Assembly (NCBI GenBank): GCA_907165135.1
Contig: OU015566.1
Location: 11,950,157-12,014,156 of the forward strand
Length of the DNA: 64,000 nucleotides
Source: Oikopleura dioica
Lineage: Eukaryota; Chordata; Appendicularia; Copelata; Oikopleuridae
Direction: 5' to 3'
Under the pieces are notes generated by a model, which worked only from the letters and a program-made list of their open reading frames with translations, was not told where the DNA came from and made no database searches. Below, piece by piece: positions 38,501 through 49,770 of this stretch. Made by a program: the position numbers and the translations under genes. Each line of letters begins with the position of its first letter. The first letter of the stretch is position 1.

Positions 38501-39716
38501 ATGTATTCAGATGAATATGATTTTTATTTGGAAAACGACGATAAGGTATAAACGACACATTCCGCCTTGCTTTTCATAATCTTTATTTCCAGGAAAATAT
38601 TCCAAATAATTCTACTATTTCCGCCAAATTTGTTCCGCGTTCTCAATCCCGAATATCTTCCAAAGCAAGCCATCGATATGACTCGCAGCACCTCCGTGAA
38701 ATTAGTGGAGGATCAAACATCGTACGTGTCGATCCACCATCATGGGATAGCGCTGTTGCCGACTCTCGGTCTTATGCAACGGTTCTTCAAAGTGCCGAAG
38801 AAACATGGAATTTAAGCCTCGAAGATAGTCACTCTTCACTTCAAAGTGTTTCTCTAAGAGGAACAAACAAAAATCGAAAAATGGTTATTCTTGAGCTCAA
38901 TCTCGACATACAAAACGAAGAAGACTGGGACTTTTACATCGGACATCCATCCCGGCTGAAAGCTCTGATGAATCGAGAAATGTTTTATAACAATGGGGAC
39001 TATTTATTCTTTCATGGCACAGCAGAGTTCCCGCCACTAAAAGTTAAGACCTTACTTTTATATGAACGTGTGTGTCCTCGAAGCCTGAGAAGACAACGAG
39101 GAAACTCGGCGGCGATTCATCGTCGAAGAAAAAGATATTTTCACGATATGCTTGGCTGGTTTACAGATCGTTTTGAAGATAATTTAGATAGAAGATATTG
39201 GAAAATTCAATGCAAACGTACGAACTTTTTGAATAAAATATGTTTAGCGTCTATTTTAGATCCAAATCCTGCTATAGCAACACAAATGTATAATCGGAAA
39301 AGCCACCCAGACGATCATGTAAAATTTCTTCTTGATTACTTGAGCTGGAATCGACGCGTTACAAGATTTAATGTGAAAGTGGAAGCGTTTACGTCTTTAG
39401 CAGCGGGTTTTAAATATTCTATTAATTTGAACTCAACAAGGATTTAGAGTCTGATATCTACAAGATCGATATCCACTCAAATTATCCAAGACTTCCGACT
39501 ATATGGACTTTGAGAATGGAACGAAAAGATGGAAAACCATTCGAACTTGAAGCCCAATGTACAATTTACGACCCAGAGGACATCCGAGACTTCGAACTCA
39601 GTTCACTATACGATTCAAAAACAATTCACGAAGAAGGTGCCGTTATCCAACAAGTTTCTCACTCATCGTGGTGCGGAGGAGATGTTGGTCGCTGGGACGT
39701 TCAAATCTTTCTCTAA
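38501..39716 (+). CDS. Tandem paralogue C, unknown family
   Basis: Exons 38501-38545, 38593-39217, 39260-39406, 39448-39716; 361 aa, phases exact. Acidic and Ser-rich N-terminus (MYSDEYDFYLENDDK), then a domain colinear with paralogue B: FHGTAEFPPLKVKTLLLY, AAIHRRRKRYFHDMLGWFTD, DRRYWKIQCK, TRFNVKVEAF, WTLRMERKDGKPFELEAQ, SHSSWCGGDVGRWDVQI. A start at the internal Met 38881 would lose 112 residues, but the frame is open upstream and a 47-nt intron adds a good start exon. Confidence 0.7.
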
Positions 39717-40046
39717 CCTTTTTTCTTATCACACAGTTCTCACCTCTGCAAAATTGCCACAATAAAACAAAAATTCACTTCACACTTAAACTTTTCAAGT
39801 ATCGGCTGTTGCAACTTCAAAGAGCCGAGACAATGACCTGCAATTTTGCGAAACTCAAGCCTTATTTTCAAATCAATATCTCAGCAAGCCTTCGTTTCCC
39901 TCAATTCAAGAGCAAGGCACTGTGAAAACAAGTAATTCCCACATTGGTCCCCTGCGGGCGAGCGCACTGTGCTCCGCTGATGACCGAAAATGCCAAAAGG
40001 AACCTTAAAACATTTCTGATGCACCTGTCTTAATTCTTCATTTTTC

Positions 40047-43000
40047 ATGATTCCTTTACTTGTTTTAATTGTTAAACTATGCTGGGCGCAAATGCAAATG
40101 GGCCCAAGCGGCGCAGAGGTTTTGGCGAACATGGGGATTAACGTTAATGGAGAGAATAATCAAAATGGTGTTGAAGAGATTACTGAAGAAAAATTTAATC
40201 AAACAGAATACTTGAAAAATCTACAATTGAATCCTCCGGAAGATTTGAAAGCGCTGCCACTGGATCCGCAATCTATCGAAGTGACATGGAAGATTCCAAC
40301 TAATCTAAGAAGAGATAAGTTGAGGTTCCAGATACTTCTTAAATATTTCAATGCTAGGAATGTGTGAGAAAAGCCAGACATTTATTAACCAAACCAAAAG
40401 TTAACCTAACTTGTTTTCATCCACAATAAAAGACAATCAGAATCACTTGCTACGACACTAACAATCAACCAGCTTTTTCTGGCTGAAGATGACACAAAAC
40501 CAACGATCGACGATCTTGTCGGCGGAAAGTTTATTCTGAAAAATCTAACAAGAAACATCGAGTATCGAATATCTCTTCAAACAATGATCAACTACATGGT
40601 TAATGACACCGATAAGCCAGGCCTCATGAAGCCAGTTGAGAAGGTTTCCTATCCATCCAATTGGGTCGTTGTCGACACAGCTGCAAAGATCTTCACTGGG
40701 TTGTTCAACTTCACTCAGATACCATGGGACGATGTTTACCTCGATCCCGGAAACGACAAAACGCAAGAGAAAGCTGAGGAGGTCAAAACAATTGTCAAAC
40801 GAACTGTCGAAGAAATCTCGCAAGAGTTCCTTTCATCGGGCAATGTTCACTTCTCTCAAAGCCCAAAAAATAGGACATTTGCGAGAGTAGACATGTTTTT
40901 CAAACTCGACGCATCAGCTAAAGTAAACGATCTCAACTCTAGGATTCGGCATGTCTGGCCTACGGGAGAAAATCGAGGACTTGATTTCTTCTCAATTGAA
41001 ATATCCGACTTCGATGAATGTGGGACCGTCTGGGACGACTGTAATAGAGATGCGAAGTGCACAAACATGGAAGGCGCCTTTCGCTGTGAATGCTTACCTG
41101 GATATTATGATCAAAGTCGTATTTTATTCTTGCCGATGGGTAGGGTTTGTAAACATACATCCGTCGACGAGTTAATAACGAAGCCGACGGAAAAGCCTTT
41201 GGATCCAAATGCTCGGGATGCGTTCATTAATGAACAGTTCTCCTCGCAGCATGACAGAAATTCACCTGCAGTAGATTTCGCTTCTCGACTTGGACTCGCG
41301 AATCTCGGACCACCTGGGCTCCCAAGTGGAAGTTATGACATTTTGCCGAATACGATGAAACCGGGAAAATGGACAGATGGAATTGACTGGCCTGGTCCGC
41401 TAGGTGTTCGAACAAGAACAACTGGACCTACAAGCTTGTTCATCAACTGGCAAATGATTGACCACGATACGTATGGAAACCGATTCTTTTATGTTCTTGC
41501 TTACCATGACGTTGGCGCTACTGAAGTGAAATGGAACGAGTGGCTTCTTGGATCTAAAGTTGACAAAGTCGAAGTCGATGGTTTAACGCAGAATCGACAG
41601 TACAATATCAAGGTTGGCGTAAGAAAAATGGATATCGCACATGGTGAAAATACAACTACCGCGTGGTCCGACCCTGCTGTTGGAGAGACATTCATCGCCA
41701 GTTACAACGCTAGAACTATTTTAGCAAAGACAAAATGGGATAGCTGTTACAAAAACAAATTCTCTGGAGCGCACCTTAAATTAGTTTCACAGCTGCAGTC
41801 TAACTCAAAACTGCTCTTTTCTTCGCCAGCAATGAATTATGGCGGTAAAGATCTGCGGTCAAAGTTCCTCAAGTCTGATGATTTCCGTTTCGAGTCTTCA
41901 GAACTCAAAAACGTTGTGGTCTTCTGGCGCCTCTATTTCAAACCTTTGGATAAATCATGGGAAGCTCCAGCTCTTGAACAGTTACTGAAAGACATGCTCT
42001 CTGGCGTTATTATCTCGAAGTACAACTTGAGAAATGTGCCGAAGTTCGAAGATGGAAATCTTTTAGCTAGGAACTCGAAGTATATGCGAATTTTTGACAT
42101 TGACGAGTGCGCTACAGATCAACATGATTGTGACATGAACGCTAGATGCATTAATTCACCAGGAGATTTCAAATGTGTCTGCAAATCAAATTTCGATGAC
42201 GTCTCAGCTCCATACCCACCAGGTCGTTATTGCAAAATCAACCCTGACAAGCCAGTTATTGATTACGATGATTACATCGATACCGCCGTCGACACATCCA
42301 TGCCTGAAGGTTCCAAGGCTGCAGAACTTCTCGCTGGTCAACGACCAAAGAATGAGCACAACTATAATCATGGAGTCTGGCTACGTAAATACTCAATGTG
42401 CACTCCACTTAACCCGCGAATGACCCAACCCGCTGTTTACGTGAAATCAGGGAGCTCAGAAAAATGTGAACCCGTTTTCATTTATAAATCGTCTGCAACC
42501 CTTGCTCTATCAGACGTTCAGAAAAGGTCATATAAACCAAGGGATGTTTACGACAGGGAGTCATTTACTTATAAGAACTTGACGCTGAAAATGGATCATC
42601 AAATCAATGAACTATTAAACTTCGAGCTCGGAAGTGAATTCATCAAGTCCTCTGTTCTCGGGCTTAGATTGTCTGACAGACGAGAGATGGCCATCGAAGT
42701 AGATTTTCTCGTCTTCTTGCAACGCCGCGAAGCAAACAGTACCGCTGCATACAAGCAATACAACCCAAATCAGCTTCAGCGGTCTTTATGGGAGATTTTC
42801 TCCGAGTATAGACCTGGAAATGGCGACTTTCAATTCCAATTCGACAAGACTGACACTACTGTAACCGATCTCAATGAGTGCCTGACAAAAATGCACGACT
42901 GTGACAAGCAAGCTGACTGTATAAATACCGAAGGAGGATTTGAATGCTCCTGCAAGCCTGGATTCAAAGATAGCTCTAGAAAAGGTGAAGGACGAAAGTG

Positions 43001-43735
43001 CCAAGATCAGTGTAGGCCAAGCCCTTGCAAAAACAGCCAGCAGTGTCTGAAAACGAATCTGGTCGGAATGCCTGTTTGCAAATGCAAAAGCCCGTATAGA
43101 GGAGAGTTCTGTGAAATCGTCGATCCACTTAGAAAATTGCCAAGTTTTGGTACGAAGTCTCCCACTGCTGCACTTGTGCTCATAGTTGTTGTTGGGCTCA
43201 TCATTATCCTTGCTATTCCACTACTTTCGATGATCTGCTGCTTTTTCTGTCCTGTGAAAACAAAGTACTCAAGAATGCTTGAAGACAGGATAAAGAAGAA
43301 CCACCAGTTTTCCGAGAGACAAAAATTTCGACGAGAAGAAGAGGAAAAACGTCTTGATGAGATTTATAAGCAGCGGCAAATCAAGGAAGAATTTTTCAAC
43401 GCCAAAAACAGTGAGGAAGAGAAAATTGATCTAAAAAATCTTGGATTCAAGTCGGTGGCGGATTTTGACCCAAAACACATTTCATCAAGGTTTTTTTCTT
43501 TTAAATTTTTCTTTTCGCCAACCTTTTTAGGCCCGAAAATCTTCTAGCGACAAGTCAACGTATGATGGAAAGTACCTCAATCATGGAAGTTAAAAACCAA
43601 GAAGATGATGAGGTCAGTGAGACGGGGCCTGTCATTACCCAAGTCGGGTTCAAACCTCTTGTTAATTCGACAGGAGATATAAAAGATGAAGAATCTAAGA
43701 CCGAGAAGAATTCCGAGGGAATAGGAACGGTTTAA
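40047..43735 (+). CDS. Type I membrane protein with EGF, FN3-like and SEA-like domains
   Basis: Exons 40047-40363, 40433-43489, 43531-43735; 1192 aa. The 3-kb middle exon is exceptional here. Signal peptide MIPLLVLIVKLCWAQ. The extracellular part repeats a unit: FN3-like strand pattern (SIEVTWKIPTN; SLFINWQMIDHDTYGNRFFY), a region with SEA-like features, then a calcium-binding EGF module (DFDECGTVWDDC; DIDECATDQHDC; DLNECLTKMHDC). A last EGF follows (RPSPCKNSQQCLKT...CKCKSPYRGEFCE). The membrane span is ALVLIVVVGLIIILAIPLL, then a Cys pair and a charged, coiled-coil-like cytoplasmic tail (about 170 aa). Likely an adhesion or apical glycoprotein. The FN3 and SEA calls are less certain than EGF. 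Ligand unknown. Confidence 0.8.
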
Positions 43736-43809
43736 AATAAGTCAATTTTTATCAAATAGTTTCATATGGGCTATATGTAACTAAAAATAACCGAATAAAA
43801 GGATCTTTG

Positions 43810-44064
43810 ATGGCTGACATTCTAGCGATCGGAGCCAAGAAAGTCAACGAAGACGAAAAAGGTCTCGTTGAAGAAGAAAACGTTCAGGAGTCTAATGCTG
43901 TCGATGAAACAGAAGCGCTAGAAACTTATGCCGAGACAACTGTGAACTCTCATGGAAACATGAAAACGGAAACTCATGATGATTCTTCATCGACTGATTC
44001 TGTAACGACAGATAGTATCACATCGTATTCTGGTACTGAAACAATCACTGAATCACGACAATAA
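43810..44064 (+). CDS. Small acidic hypothetical protein
   Basis: An 84-aa open frame starting MADILAIGAKKVNEDEKGLV and ending in a Thr/Ser-rich tail (DSVTTDSITSYSGTETITES). It starts 75 nt after the membrane-protein stop. TAAAAG 9 nt before the ATG could be a trans-splice acceptor. The stop TAA is inside AATAAA, as in other real genes of the window, which argues that it is expressed. It might instead be 3' UTR. Confidence 0.35.
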   Translation: MADILAIGAKKVNEDEKGLVEEENVQESNAVDETEALETYAETTVNSHGNMKTETHDDSSSTDSVTTDSITSYSGTETITESRQ

Positions 44065-44126
44065 ATTATTGTAAATAACTTTATTTAATTATTTCTTTCA
44101 ATGTCAAAAATAACAATTCTTATAGT

Positions 44127-44330
44127 TCATCGCAAATAGCAAAAATCCTGAGTACAATATGACTTACAATCCTGTGGCTGAGTCTGAAAGACAATCGGTC
44201 GTTTACATGGACCCTCATGGTGAAAAAGAGTTTCAGAGGAAACAATACTTGTGCCGTTCCAAACGATCCGTTCAACAGCGTTCGGACTTGAAATTTCAGA
44301 AAAAAGTGTAGTTGGGTTCATACCTTTCAT
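44127..44330 (-). CDS. Small Cys-containing ORF, doubtful
   Basis: A 67-codon frame on the minus strand, 81 nt after the stop of the Kelch-like gene and on the same strand. The C-terminus has four cysteines (GPCKRPIV, DCKSYCTQDFC). No signal peptide. It could be a second cistron or simply 3' UTR. Confidence 0.2.
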   Translation of the reverse strand: MKGMNPTTLFSEISSPNAVERIVWNGTSIVSSETLFHHEGPCKRPIVFQTQPQDCKSYCTQDFCYLR

Positions 44331-44411
44331 AACCAGCGAAAATCATCATCACATTTTCCAAATAAATCATTGAGCCTTGACTAAAACCCTAAAATTATTT
44401 TGAAAATCGAA

Positions 44412-45785
44412 TTATTCTAATATTTTTTCGATAACATTTTTCAATTCACCGACAACAGTCCAGATTCCATTTCTAAAATAATGGACCATTTTGAGATGTG
44501 AAGAGCCAATTTTTCCACCAGCAGTAATAATTCCATTTTCAACGGATACACAACTATGTTCGTAAAGATTGCCAGCTGGATGGGTCGATTCTGATCTCCA
44601 TCCACTTTTTTTTGAGAATTTTAGAAAAAAAATTATTTTCTCTCACTACCTAAATGCTAGAGACTCAACAGTATTTGTATTTGATCCAGCAACAATTGTA
44701 GCTTGTCCATCTAACAAGCACATAGATGCGATACTATGAGTTGCTTTCATGTCGTACATTTCAATTGATGATTCGCCATCAAACATTTCACATTTTTTGG
44801 AAGAAGTTGTTCCCCCGCATAGTAAAACTTCGTCCAGAATTTCAGGTATCGTGACAGTAGATCCATCAGTATAGAAATTGAATAAAAGCTTTTTACCGGT
44901 ATCGTGAATTCCGCAATCTGTTATTTTTACGATCTATAATTTATTCAATTTTAAAAAATCATAGAGTATTACTTTATGAGAGTCGACCGCTCCACCAAAC
45001 ATATAGACCTCGCCATTTAAAATTGCTGATGCTGATTGATATAAGTACTGATACGTTGAGGTTGAGTACGGAGAATCATAAAAACGATTTTCCTTGAAAA
45101 AGTATTTTGCTACATTTCTGGTATATTGAAATTAATACCTTGAATTTCCCGTCCAATGAAATAATGTAACTAAAGGAGATCTTGTATTGACACATAACTC
45201 CAATGTATGGTTGGCAATTAAAGCCGCTCTTACATGGACATCCTTTGGGACATTCAGTATTACAAGGGCATTTGTTTGACTCTTCCGTAAATAATGTAAA
45301 ACAGTGGTTGTAACACTCTCGATTGGCTGTGCAATAACTGGTGCATTTTGTTAGTCGCTGGTTTGCTTCTTGTATACATTGTCTGTAGTAAATATTACCA
45401 ATTTCGGGATTTTTACACGAACAAATAGGATTTGAACACCCCTCACAGCCATCAGGGCAGTCAGGGTAACATGGACAAGCATCGTAGCAGGCTACCGAGA
45501 ATTAAAATATTTTCAAAACTCAATTTAAATACCAGTATACTCAGATAAACATGCTCTTTCGCAAGATGAGGAGTCGCAAGAATCTCTGCAAATAAGAAAA
45601 TCCTCATAACAGAATCCATCACACTTCTCAGCTAGATCTTGATCCCTGTAAAACGTCGTTTATAATTAAATATTTTATGATTATATAAAGCCTCACGCGC
45701 ATGTATCGGTAAAAGGTTTAGGTCTATATATTTCTTCGTAGACCGAGTGAACCCCGAGAAATAGGAAAATAACCAAATTTAACAT
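44412..45785 (-). CDS. Secreted Cys-rich protein with Kelch-like repeats
   Basis: Six exons on the minus strand: 45785-45697, 45645-45533, 45491-45139, 45092-44973, 44933-44650, 44604-44412; 383 aa, phases exact. Signal peptide MLNLVIFLFLGVHSVY. Residues about 30-165 are extremely Cys-rich (DACPCYPDCPDGCEGCSNP; CPCNTECPKGCPCKSGFNC). The rest holds Kelch-like blades (AILNGEVYMFGGAVDSHK; EVLLCGGTTSSKKCEMFDG; ENGIITAGGKIGSSHLKMV). A secreted Cys-rich plus Kelch layout is uncommon. It could be a house (oikosin-like) or extracellular-matrix component, which is inference from the lineage and composition. Too few blades are visible for a full propeller. Confidence 0.75.
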
Positions 45786-45789
45786 CTCT

Positions 45790-46116
45790 CACTTCGATTA
45801 TGAGACTTGAAGTACGTTGACTTGATATGATTTTTTGCCTCTTGACCTTTCTCGTAACATTTGCATTTTTTCGATAATATTAGCACTCGCTTTCAAGATG
45901 ACGCATTTTAATTTAATTTCCTAATATAGTGACAGAAGTATTGAGTTGACTACAGGACAAGGTTTGGTTCTTTTCATCAATCAGCACCTCTTCTTGTCTC
46001 CTCGCTGGGCCTCTTTCCGGATCACCTTTCGAAAAACGCTGCCCAGTTGTAAATCTTACACTCGACTTGTCGCAGGAAGAATACAGCTCCTAGCTCTATT
46101 ACACTTTTCCTAAAAT
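45790..46116. other. Divergent promoter region
   Basis: About 330 nt between the Kelch-like gene (minus) and the myosin light chain (plus). No exon seen and no clear TATA on either side. Confidence 0.35.
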
Positions 46117-46709
46117 ATGAGCGAATTTACCGAGGATCAAATTGAAGGTAAAGAGATTTTGCAAGACTTTATTTATATTTTCAATTAGCATTCAAGGATG
46201 CTTTCGAGCTCTTTGACCGAACCGGACAGGGCAAGATCGCCTGGGCTGAGTGCGCTTCTCTTGCCCGATGCTTCGGCTACAACCCAACTAATCAGTTTGT
46301 CCTCAACCTCCTTACTACCGGAAACCCAGAAGAAGAGCCCGAGCTTCCACCAACGAAGCAAGAAATGGCTGAAAACTTTGTTACCCTGGACGAGTTTCTC
46401 CCTCATTTGTGGATTGTCTCGCAGGCCCCTGATCCAGGAAGCTACGAAGACTTCTTCGAGGGTTTGAAGGTTTTCGACAAGCACGGTGATGGAAATGTCA
46501 GGTAACGAACCAAACTTCTTCCTTGATTTCAACCAAATTTTAGCTCAGCTGAACTCAGACACGTTCTCGCCAATCTCGGTGAGAAGCTCACTCAGCAGGA
46601 GATCGACACTCTTATCGGTGACCAGGAAGACTCTGCTGGCAACATCAATTACGATAAATTCATCAAGACCATCATGCACGACAAGGAAGGCTCTCCCGAC
46701 GATTGTTAG
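46117..46709 (+). CDS. Myosin essential light chain
   Basis: Exons 46117-46147, 46189-46501, 46544-46709; 169 aa. Starts [20 protein letters not shown], the usual N-terminus of essential light chains (MYL1/MYL6 type). EF-hand-like units are largely degenerate at calcium positions, as normal for this family. [20 protein letters not shown], then LANLGEKLT and INYDKFI, match the C-terminal lobe. An insertion of about 10 residues ([18 protein letters not shown]) lengthens the linker. It binds the myosin heavy-chain neck. Poly(A) signal at 46752-46757. Calmodulin-like or troponin C-like alternatives are less good because of the EF-hand decay. Confidence 0.88.
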
Positions 46710-46777
46710 ATGTTTTTTTACTGTGTTCAAATGTTTTGGGGAAAATTTTTGAATAAACTTTTCAATTGAGTTCTGCT

Positions 46778-47024
46778 TTATTTAAAGTAGTTTCCCATGA
46801 AAGCAAATGATGGCTTGATGTGCATTTTCCCTGACTCCATGTCTTTCTCAAATATGAAGTCTAAAATTGAAGAAATCTTGCATTCTGACGGGAGAAAGCT
46901 TACCTGCTAGGTTGGATGCAACTTCCCTGTCGAGTTTAGCAGCAGCTACATTTTTCCTTATACTTTCATATGAAGGCAAATCGAAGGCACACGCGACGAG
47001 CAGAAAAACGTTAAAGATAATCAT
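46778..47024 (-). CDS. Small secreted peptide A
   Basis: Minus strand, exons 47024-46904 and 46860-46778, 67 aa. Signal peptide MIIFNVFLLVACA, then FDLPSYESIRKNVAAAKLDR, then DFIFEKDMESGKMHIKP and an aromatic end (FAFMGNYFK). No cysteines in the mature part. The stop TAA is part of AATAAA (46777-46782), so almost no 3' UTR exists, and the gene runs tail-to-tail into the myosin light chain. Function unknown; could be a house component, a host-defence peptide or a propeptide. Confidence 0.65.
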
Positions 47025-47406
47025 CGCAAAGTTTTTGTGGAATACGTTTTGAGTCAGGCCTGTTCTCTGTTAAATAAAGGCAATTTTTGTCCGATTAGTT
47101 AGGTTAATACTCAATGAACCACTAAAGAGACAGGTACTGGTGTGGAATTCAATAATTATCATGGTTATTATCGAGGGCATTGCGGTTGATTGATTTTAGT
47201 AGAGATACCACTGATCATATCAAATAAAAAGAGTTACAGCATTATCTGACTTTATAACTAACTTTGAAGGCATATCATGTCCCTTGGTGAACCTTGACGC
47301 TCCGCCATTTTTCTTTCATCAATATAGTGGTTTTCCTGATTGAATTAGATGCATTCAATATCATCTAAGTGGCCTTGAACTGATCATTATTTAATGATTG
47401 TACCAG

Positions 47407-47413
47407 TATAAAA
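47407..47413 (+). promoter_or_regulatory. TATA box of secreted peptide B
   Basis: TATAAAA lies 35 nt before the ATG at 47442, so the expected transcription start leaves a 5' UTR of only a few bases. Confidence 0.6.
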
Positions 47414-47441
47414 CGGACGATATAGGAAATGAGAGGCTAGA

Positions 47442-47678
47442 ATGTTTTTCTGTAACGCGAGTAAAGCTCTTTTATTCACAATTATCGTCGGTGCACATAA
47501 TTTCTTCAACCAGCCAAGAAAACTGCCTCGAAGTTCTGATATTCATTCCAAGCCAGCAGATGATAAGAAAGCCATGACCAATTTTATAACGAAGTGGGCG
47601 AAATCAATCTGGGAAGATCCGGAATTAGGTGATTATGAATCTTCTGATGCTCCTTATGATATTTACTACATGTTATAA
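47442..47678 (+). CDS. Small secreted peptide B
   Basis: Intronless, 78 aa. Hydrophobic signal-like start MFFCNASKALLFTIIVGAHN, then a basic segment (QPRKLPRSSDIHSKP), an amphipathic helix MTNFITKWAKSIWED and an acidic tail (ELGDYESSDAPYDIYYML). A good TATA box sits at the right distance. The helix motif M-x-N-[IF]-[FI]-x-x-W-x-K recurs in peptide C, 0.5 kb downstream, suggesting duplication. The basic dipeptide could be a processing site. Confidence 0.6.
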   Translation: MFFCNASKALLFTIIVGAHNFFNQPRKLPRSSDIHSKPADDKKAMTNFITKWAKSIWEDPELGDYESSDAPYDIYYML

Positions 47679-47984
47679 AAAAGAGACGCTATTAAAATAC
47701 TTGATGATCGAAACTCTTACGATATTTTGCTATAAAAAGTCGATTATTAGCAATGATTGCTTCTCAAGAATTCAGAAAATTAAAATCACATGTTGCATTA
47801 ATAACCTGCTGTTTTCATCGAAAATACTCTCATGAAAATTATTTATTTCTAAAGAGTCAATATTTCCAGGGAAGATATAATTTGCTCGGCACATTTTGCC
47901 AATATATTCTTGCCGATAATTCATTGACGATTGTATTTTTGGACATAAAACCATTCAATTATCAGACTTATCTCTATAAATACT

Positions 47985-47992
47985 TCGCTGGT
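47985..47992 (+). promoter_or_regulatory. TATA box of secreted peptide C
   Basis: TATAAATA begins 27 nt before the ATG at 48012. The spacing implies an extremely short leader, or that the true initiator is a few bases upstream. Confidence 0.5.
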
Positions 47993-48011
47993 TCAAGATA
48001 TTCAGTAAAAT

Positions 48012-48149
48012 ATGAATTTCGGAAAGGTGTTTTTTCTCACGACTATTTTCGTCGTAAACGCGATTGTTCCGCGCGGCCTTCAAGTTCCAGAAATAAATCT
48101 GCAAGAAGTCATGCAGAACATCTTTAACGAGTGGAAAAAGCTCAACTGA
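48012..48149 (+). CDS. Small secreted peptide C (45 aa)
   Basis: ATG at 48012, stop TGA at 48147-48149; 45 aa, too short for standard ORF lists. Signal peptide MNFGKVFFLTTIFVVNA. The predicted mature part is about 28 residues (IVPRGLQVPEINLQ, then EVMQNIFNEWKKLN) and amphipathic. The end VMQNIFNEWKK resembles AMTNFITKWAK of peptide B. A TATA box is present just upstream. This looks like a secreted helical peptide, perhaps antimicrobial or signalling. No homologue is known to me. Confidence 0.6.
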   Translation: MNFGKVFFLTTIFVVNAIVPRGLQVPEINLQEVMQNIFNEWKKLN

Positions 48150-48703
48150 GAAGGTGGAAAGCCTGAATCGAAACGATCTGCCATTTACTCGTTTTTCACA
48201 TAATGTCTGAACGAATAAATGTAACATCCGGAGATAAAGATAAACGCAGGTTGCGTCAAATTCTAAAAATGAGGAACCCTTTTCTATCTATTAATAAACT
48301 TCCGCTGTATCTGAAACCACAGGATCAACAAAAACCAGCATGATTCTGAATTATTGTCGTTGAGAGTTTATAACAAGTCTGCGATCTTGACCATTTAGCG
48401 ATGGCGCTGATCAAACGCCAGCTGATCCTATAAAAGTGCCGATCATTAACCTTGAGCGGAAAAGGTTTTGCGAAATCCTTCAAGAGGTGCTTACCAGAAT
48501 ATTTTCCATAATAAGACAGAGACGAAAGCTTCCAGGTTCGGATTTATGGAATGAAATATTTCTAAAAGCTACTTTTATATTAAATTATTCAATCAACTCG
48601 GCTTAGAATCAATTTCGCGTCACGTCCGCGGCTAACCATTTTACTGCATCTCGGTTCGTTTCACCATGAAATTATCCACCAATGTTAGAAGTAGGCATAT
48701 ATT
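48150..48703. other. Intergenic
   Basis: No exon seen. The last 8 bases are the target-site duplication of the following element. Confidence 0.4.
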
Positions 48704-49377
48704 TAGGGCCGACGCGCAAAAAATCAACCCCAAGAAAGCATCAACGTAGAGAGCTGAAACTTCGGGACATAATGTAGTTCGACCCAACTAAAAAAATTGC
48801 TATTGAAAATTTTTTGGTCTGGTCACGTGGTCACGTGATACAGGCCTCCGAAAAGCTAAAAAAGCTTGACGACCTTGAACGCCTGATCAAGGTCGATCAG
48901 CTCATACCTCTGAAGAAAGAACTCAAAAAGTTATTCTTATAGAGTAAATAATATTTTTGGTGGCGCAGTCACGTGAGGCCGTAGAAGGGAAAAAGGCCCC
49001 AAAAAATGGGTTAAAATATGGTAAAATCAAGCTTTCATGGGTTCATTTAGTCAAAATTGGTGTCAAAAACAGCTGTTTTGGACGTTTCAACGAGCTCTTC
49101 TGCGTCACGTGATTGCACCACCAAAAATATTATTAGCTCTATCAGAATAACTTTTTGAGCTCTTTCTTCTGAGGTATAAGCTGATCGACCTTGATCAGGC
49201 GTTCAAGGTCGTCAAGCTTTTTTAGCTTTTCGGAGGCCTGTATCACGTGACCACGTGACCAGACCAAAAAATTTTCAATAGCAATTTTTTTAGTTGGGTC
49301 GAACTACATTATGTCCCGAAGTTTCAGCTCTCTACGTTGATGCTTTCTTGGGGTTGATTTTTTGCGCGTCGGCCCTA
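48704..49377. mobile_element. Long-TIR MITE with 8-bp target duplication (hAT-like)
   Basis: A 674-bp palindromic element. The arms are nearly identical for about 265 bp (48704-48968 and the reverse complement ending at 49377). The ends are TAGGGCCGACGCGC, flanked on both sides by CATATATT (48696-48703 and 49378-49385), a perfect 8-bp target-site duplication. The hAT superfamily makes 8-bp duplications and often has a TAGGG/CAGGG end. No transposase frame, so it is non-autonomous. The near identity of the arms points to recent insertion. It contains repeated CACGTG E-box motifs. Confidence 0.85.
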
Positions 49378-49770
49378 CATATATTCATGAAAAGAGCTGC
49401 TTAAAAAGCTTCAATTGAGCTTGAGGGTTTCGCTATTGATTTTGGAATAGACAAAGGGGGTCGTGAATTTGTTTAGGTTAAAGCTCTCTAACTTGACTTG
49501 GGGTGAGATGACACGTTCTACGGCTGCTACACATTCCAGAAACCTAATTTTTACAAGTGTCTCCAACTTGCAACTGCGCACACTCTAGAACAGAAGCTTA
49601 TTCGAGGGCAGAGAGGAATACTATTTCAAAGAAATTAACAACTAGTCAAATTTACCCGCGTTAACGGACAAAGCATCGCCTCAGAGCGTATTATACGTAT
49701 TTGACATTCGAAGACATAAACCACACTGGAATCAGTAGAACAAAGAGATACTCTGGCCGATGATAGCTAC
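49378..49770. other. Spacer between two inverted-repeat elements
   Basis: About 390 nt, AT-rich. No gene seen. Two repeat elements in close succession suggest a preferred insertion zone. Confidence 0.35.
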
